Source: Nitrososphaeraceae archaeon
GTDB lineage: Archaea > Thermoproteota > Nitrososphaeria > Nitrososphaerales > Nitrososphaeraceae
Reading direction: 5' to 3'
NCBI GenBank assembly: GCA_025922715.1
Contig: JAICHH010000041.1
Span: forward strand, 1-13,593
Length of the DNA stretch: 13,593 bases
Position numbers and translations under genes: made by a program. The notes under the pieces were generated by a model that did no database searches, was not told the origin of the DNA, and saw only the letters and a program-made list of their open reading frames with translations. Shown in pieces: positions 13,058-13,593 of the stretch; within the stretch, counting starts at the first letter, position 1; the number at the start of each line of letters is the position of its first letter.

Positions 13058-13593
13058 TTATGGTTGAAAAATTTTGATAGCCTGTGGTGGACACACATTT
13101 TCACATGCTAGACAAAATATACAATCTTTTTCTCTGGCCATAAAAGGTTTTTTTTCAGAACCAGGATGACCAGGTGTTTCTAACCATTCATATACATTAA
13201 CTGGACATGCTTCAATACATGCACCATCACCTATACAAATATCAAAATCTACAGAGACACTATCTCCCCATATTCCCAACTGTCCTGGAGGATCAACAGG
13301 GCCCCAAACACTAATACCTTTAAATTTGCCAACTTTTTGTCGTTTAGATTTAAAAGAGGTATCAATAGGGCCATCAACTTTGGAATAATCTGTTCCACTT
13401 CCTGTAAGAGAGATAGTTGTATTAGAAATTCCAGAAGTCATAGTGGTTGCAGAAGGGGTAGCTGGAATATTTGGAGCAGGTCTTGTAGAGCTCAGTGAAG
13501 CAGAAGATATTTCTTGAGATGTAATTGATGCACCAGCTGGAGGAGGTGGGGGATTTACATTTCTAGTGATTGGATTAAGGGCTAGAGGAGTTA
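13058..13593 (-). CDS. zfx: Zfx-like ferredoxin with Pro-rich linker, right paralog (N-terminus beyond window)
   Basis: Electron carrier with the cysteine pattern of Zfx: CIGDGACIEACPV (two clusters' ligands) and CIFCLACENVCPP near the C-terminus, predicting one [4Fe-4S] cluster plus a second [3Fe-4S] or [4Fe-4S] cluster. In cluster I the second position is Asp (IGDGAC), as in [3Fe-4S]-type Zfx. TPGHPGSEKK is another Zfx signature. An internal ATG at 13441 would give 127 residues, but the frame stays open to the window edge and encodes the same Pro/Ser/Thr/Ala linker as the left paralog, so I take the gene to extend beyond 13593. The three His zinc ligands of Sulfolobus Zfx are replaced (GKFKGI for EHSGHK; GIWG for GIHG), so the zinc site is probably lost. 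Redox partners are unknown. Confidence 0.88.
   Translation of the reverse strand, partial: TPLALNPITRNVNPPPPPAGASITSQEISSASLSSTRPAPNIPATPSATTMTSGISNTTISLTGSGTDYSKVDGPIDTSFKSKRQKVGKFKGISVWGPVDPPGQLGIWGDSVSVDFDICIGDGACIEACPVNVYEWLETPGHPGSEKKPFMAREKDCIFCLACENVCPPQAIKIFQP
13275..13593. repeat. Direct repeat, right copy (ferredoxin gene duplication)
   Basis: Ungapped match to bases 1-319 at offset 13274. By eye, about 13 mismatches fall in the half encoding the Zfx module (167 bases) and about 5 in the half encoding the linker (152 bases). Confidence 0.9.

Noticed and set aside
1..13593. Matching window ends as a circular plasmid or contig overlap
   Set aside because: The two ends are only about 94% identical with coding differences, so they are paralogs rather than the same bases.

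Overview
The window reads as chromosome of a low-GC ammonia-oxidising-type archaeon (Nitrososphaeria, formerly Thaumarchaeota). The evidence is an archaeal/eukaryal ribosomal protein L15e, archaeal-type PheRS alpha and beta, an archaeal/eukaryal TrpRS, the archaeal type of phosphopantetheine adenylyltransferase, a tRNA-Ala with a short intron in its anticodon loop and no encoded CCA, a DUF6659-like protein typical of this lineage, and TATA boxes about 25-30 bases before start codons, which implies leaderless transcripts. Base composition is very AT-rich. The genus cannot be fixed from this window; a Nitrosocosmicus-like soil lineage is a guess.

Layout. (1) Both window edges lie in members of a duplicated gene on the minus strand, carrying a Zfx-like [Fe-S] ferredoxin module behind a Pro/Ser/Thr/Ala-rich linker and an unrecognised N-terminal domain. 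The left copy (1-821) lacks its C-terminus and the right copy (13058-13593) lacks its N-terminus. The shared 319 bases align without gaps with about 18 mismatches. (2) A gene-free AT-rich stretch (about 870-1624) is followed by tRNA-Ala(TGC). (3) 1734-4648 holds a SerA-type dehydrogenase, a membrane-anchored small protein, a RidA-family protein, ribosomal protein L15e and a DUF6659-like protein. (4) 4724-6949 is the most interesting locus: a ycaO-tfuA operon joined by a 4-base ATGA overlap, with a divergent gene for a 58-residue protein resembling the NHLP/Os1348 clan of RiPP leader-like proteins. (5) A 328-base gap between converging genes (6950-7277) contains several hairpins and may hold a small RNA. 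(6) pheT and pheS on the minus strand face trpS on the plus strand across a 61-base gap with a perfect 16-base palindrome over both predicted TATA positions. (7) 11711-13003 holds two unrecognised small proteins and phosphopantetheine adenylyltransferase.

How the genes work together. YcaO and TfuA are the pair known to install backbone thioamides (McrA thioglycine in methanogens, thioviridamide-type RiPPs in bacteria). Their neighbour here is a small NHLP-like protein, so the locus is a candidate archaeal peptide or protein thioamidation system. The neighbour has no Cys and no Gly-Gly, so it would not be a classic azoline precursor. The PheRS and TrpRS genes form a divergent aminoacyl-tRNA synthetase cluster that may share a control site. 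Most other genes are housekeeping. Start codons are often TTG (ycaO, the NHLP-like gene, pheS, the RidA gene, coaD).
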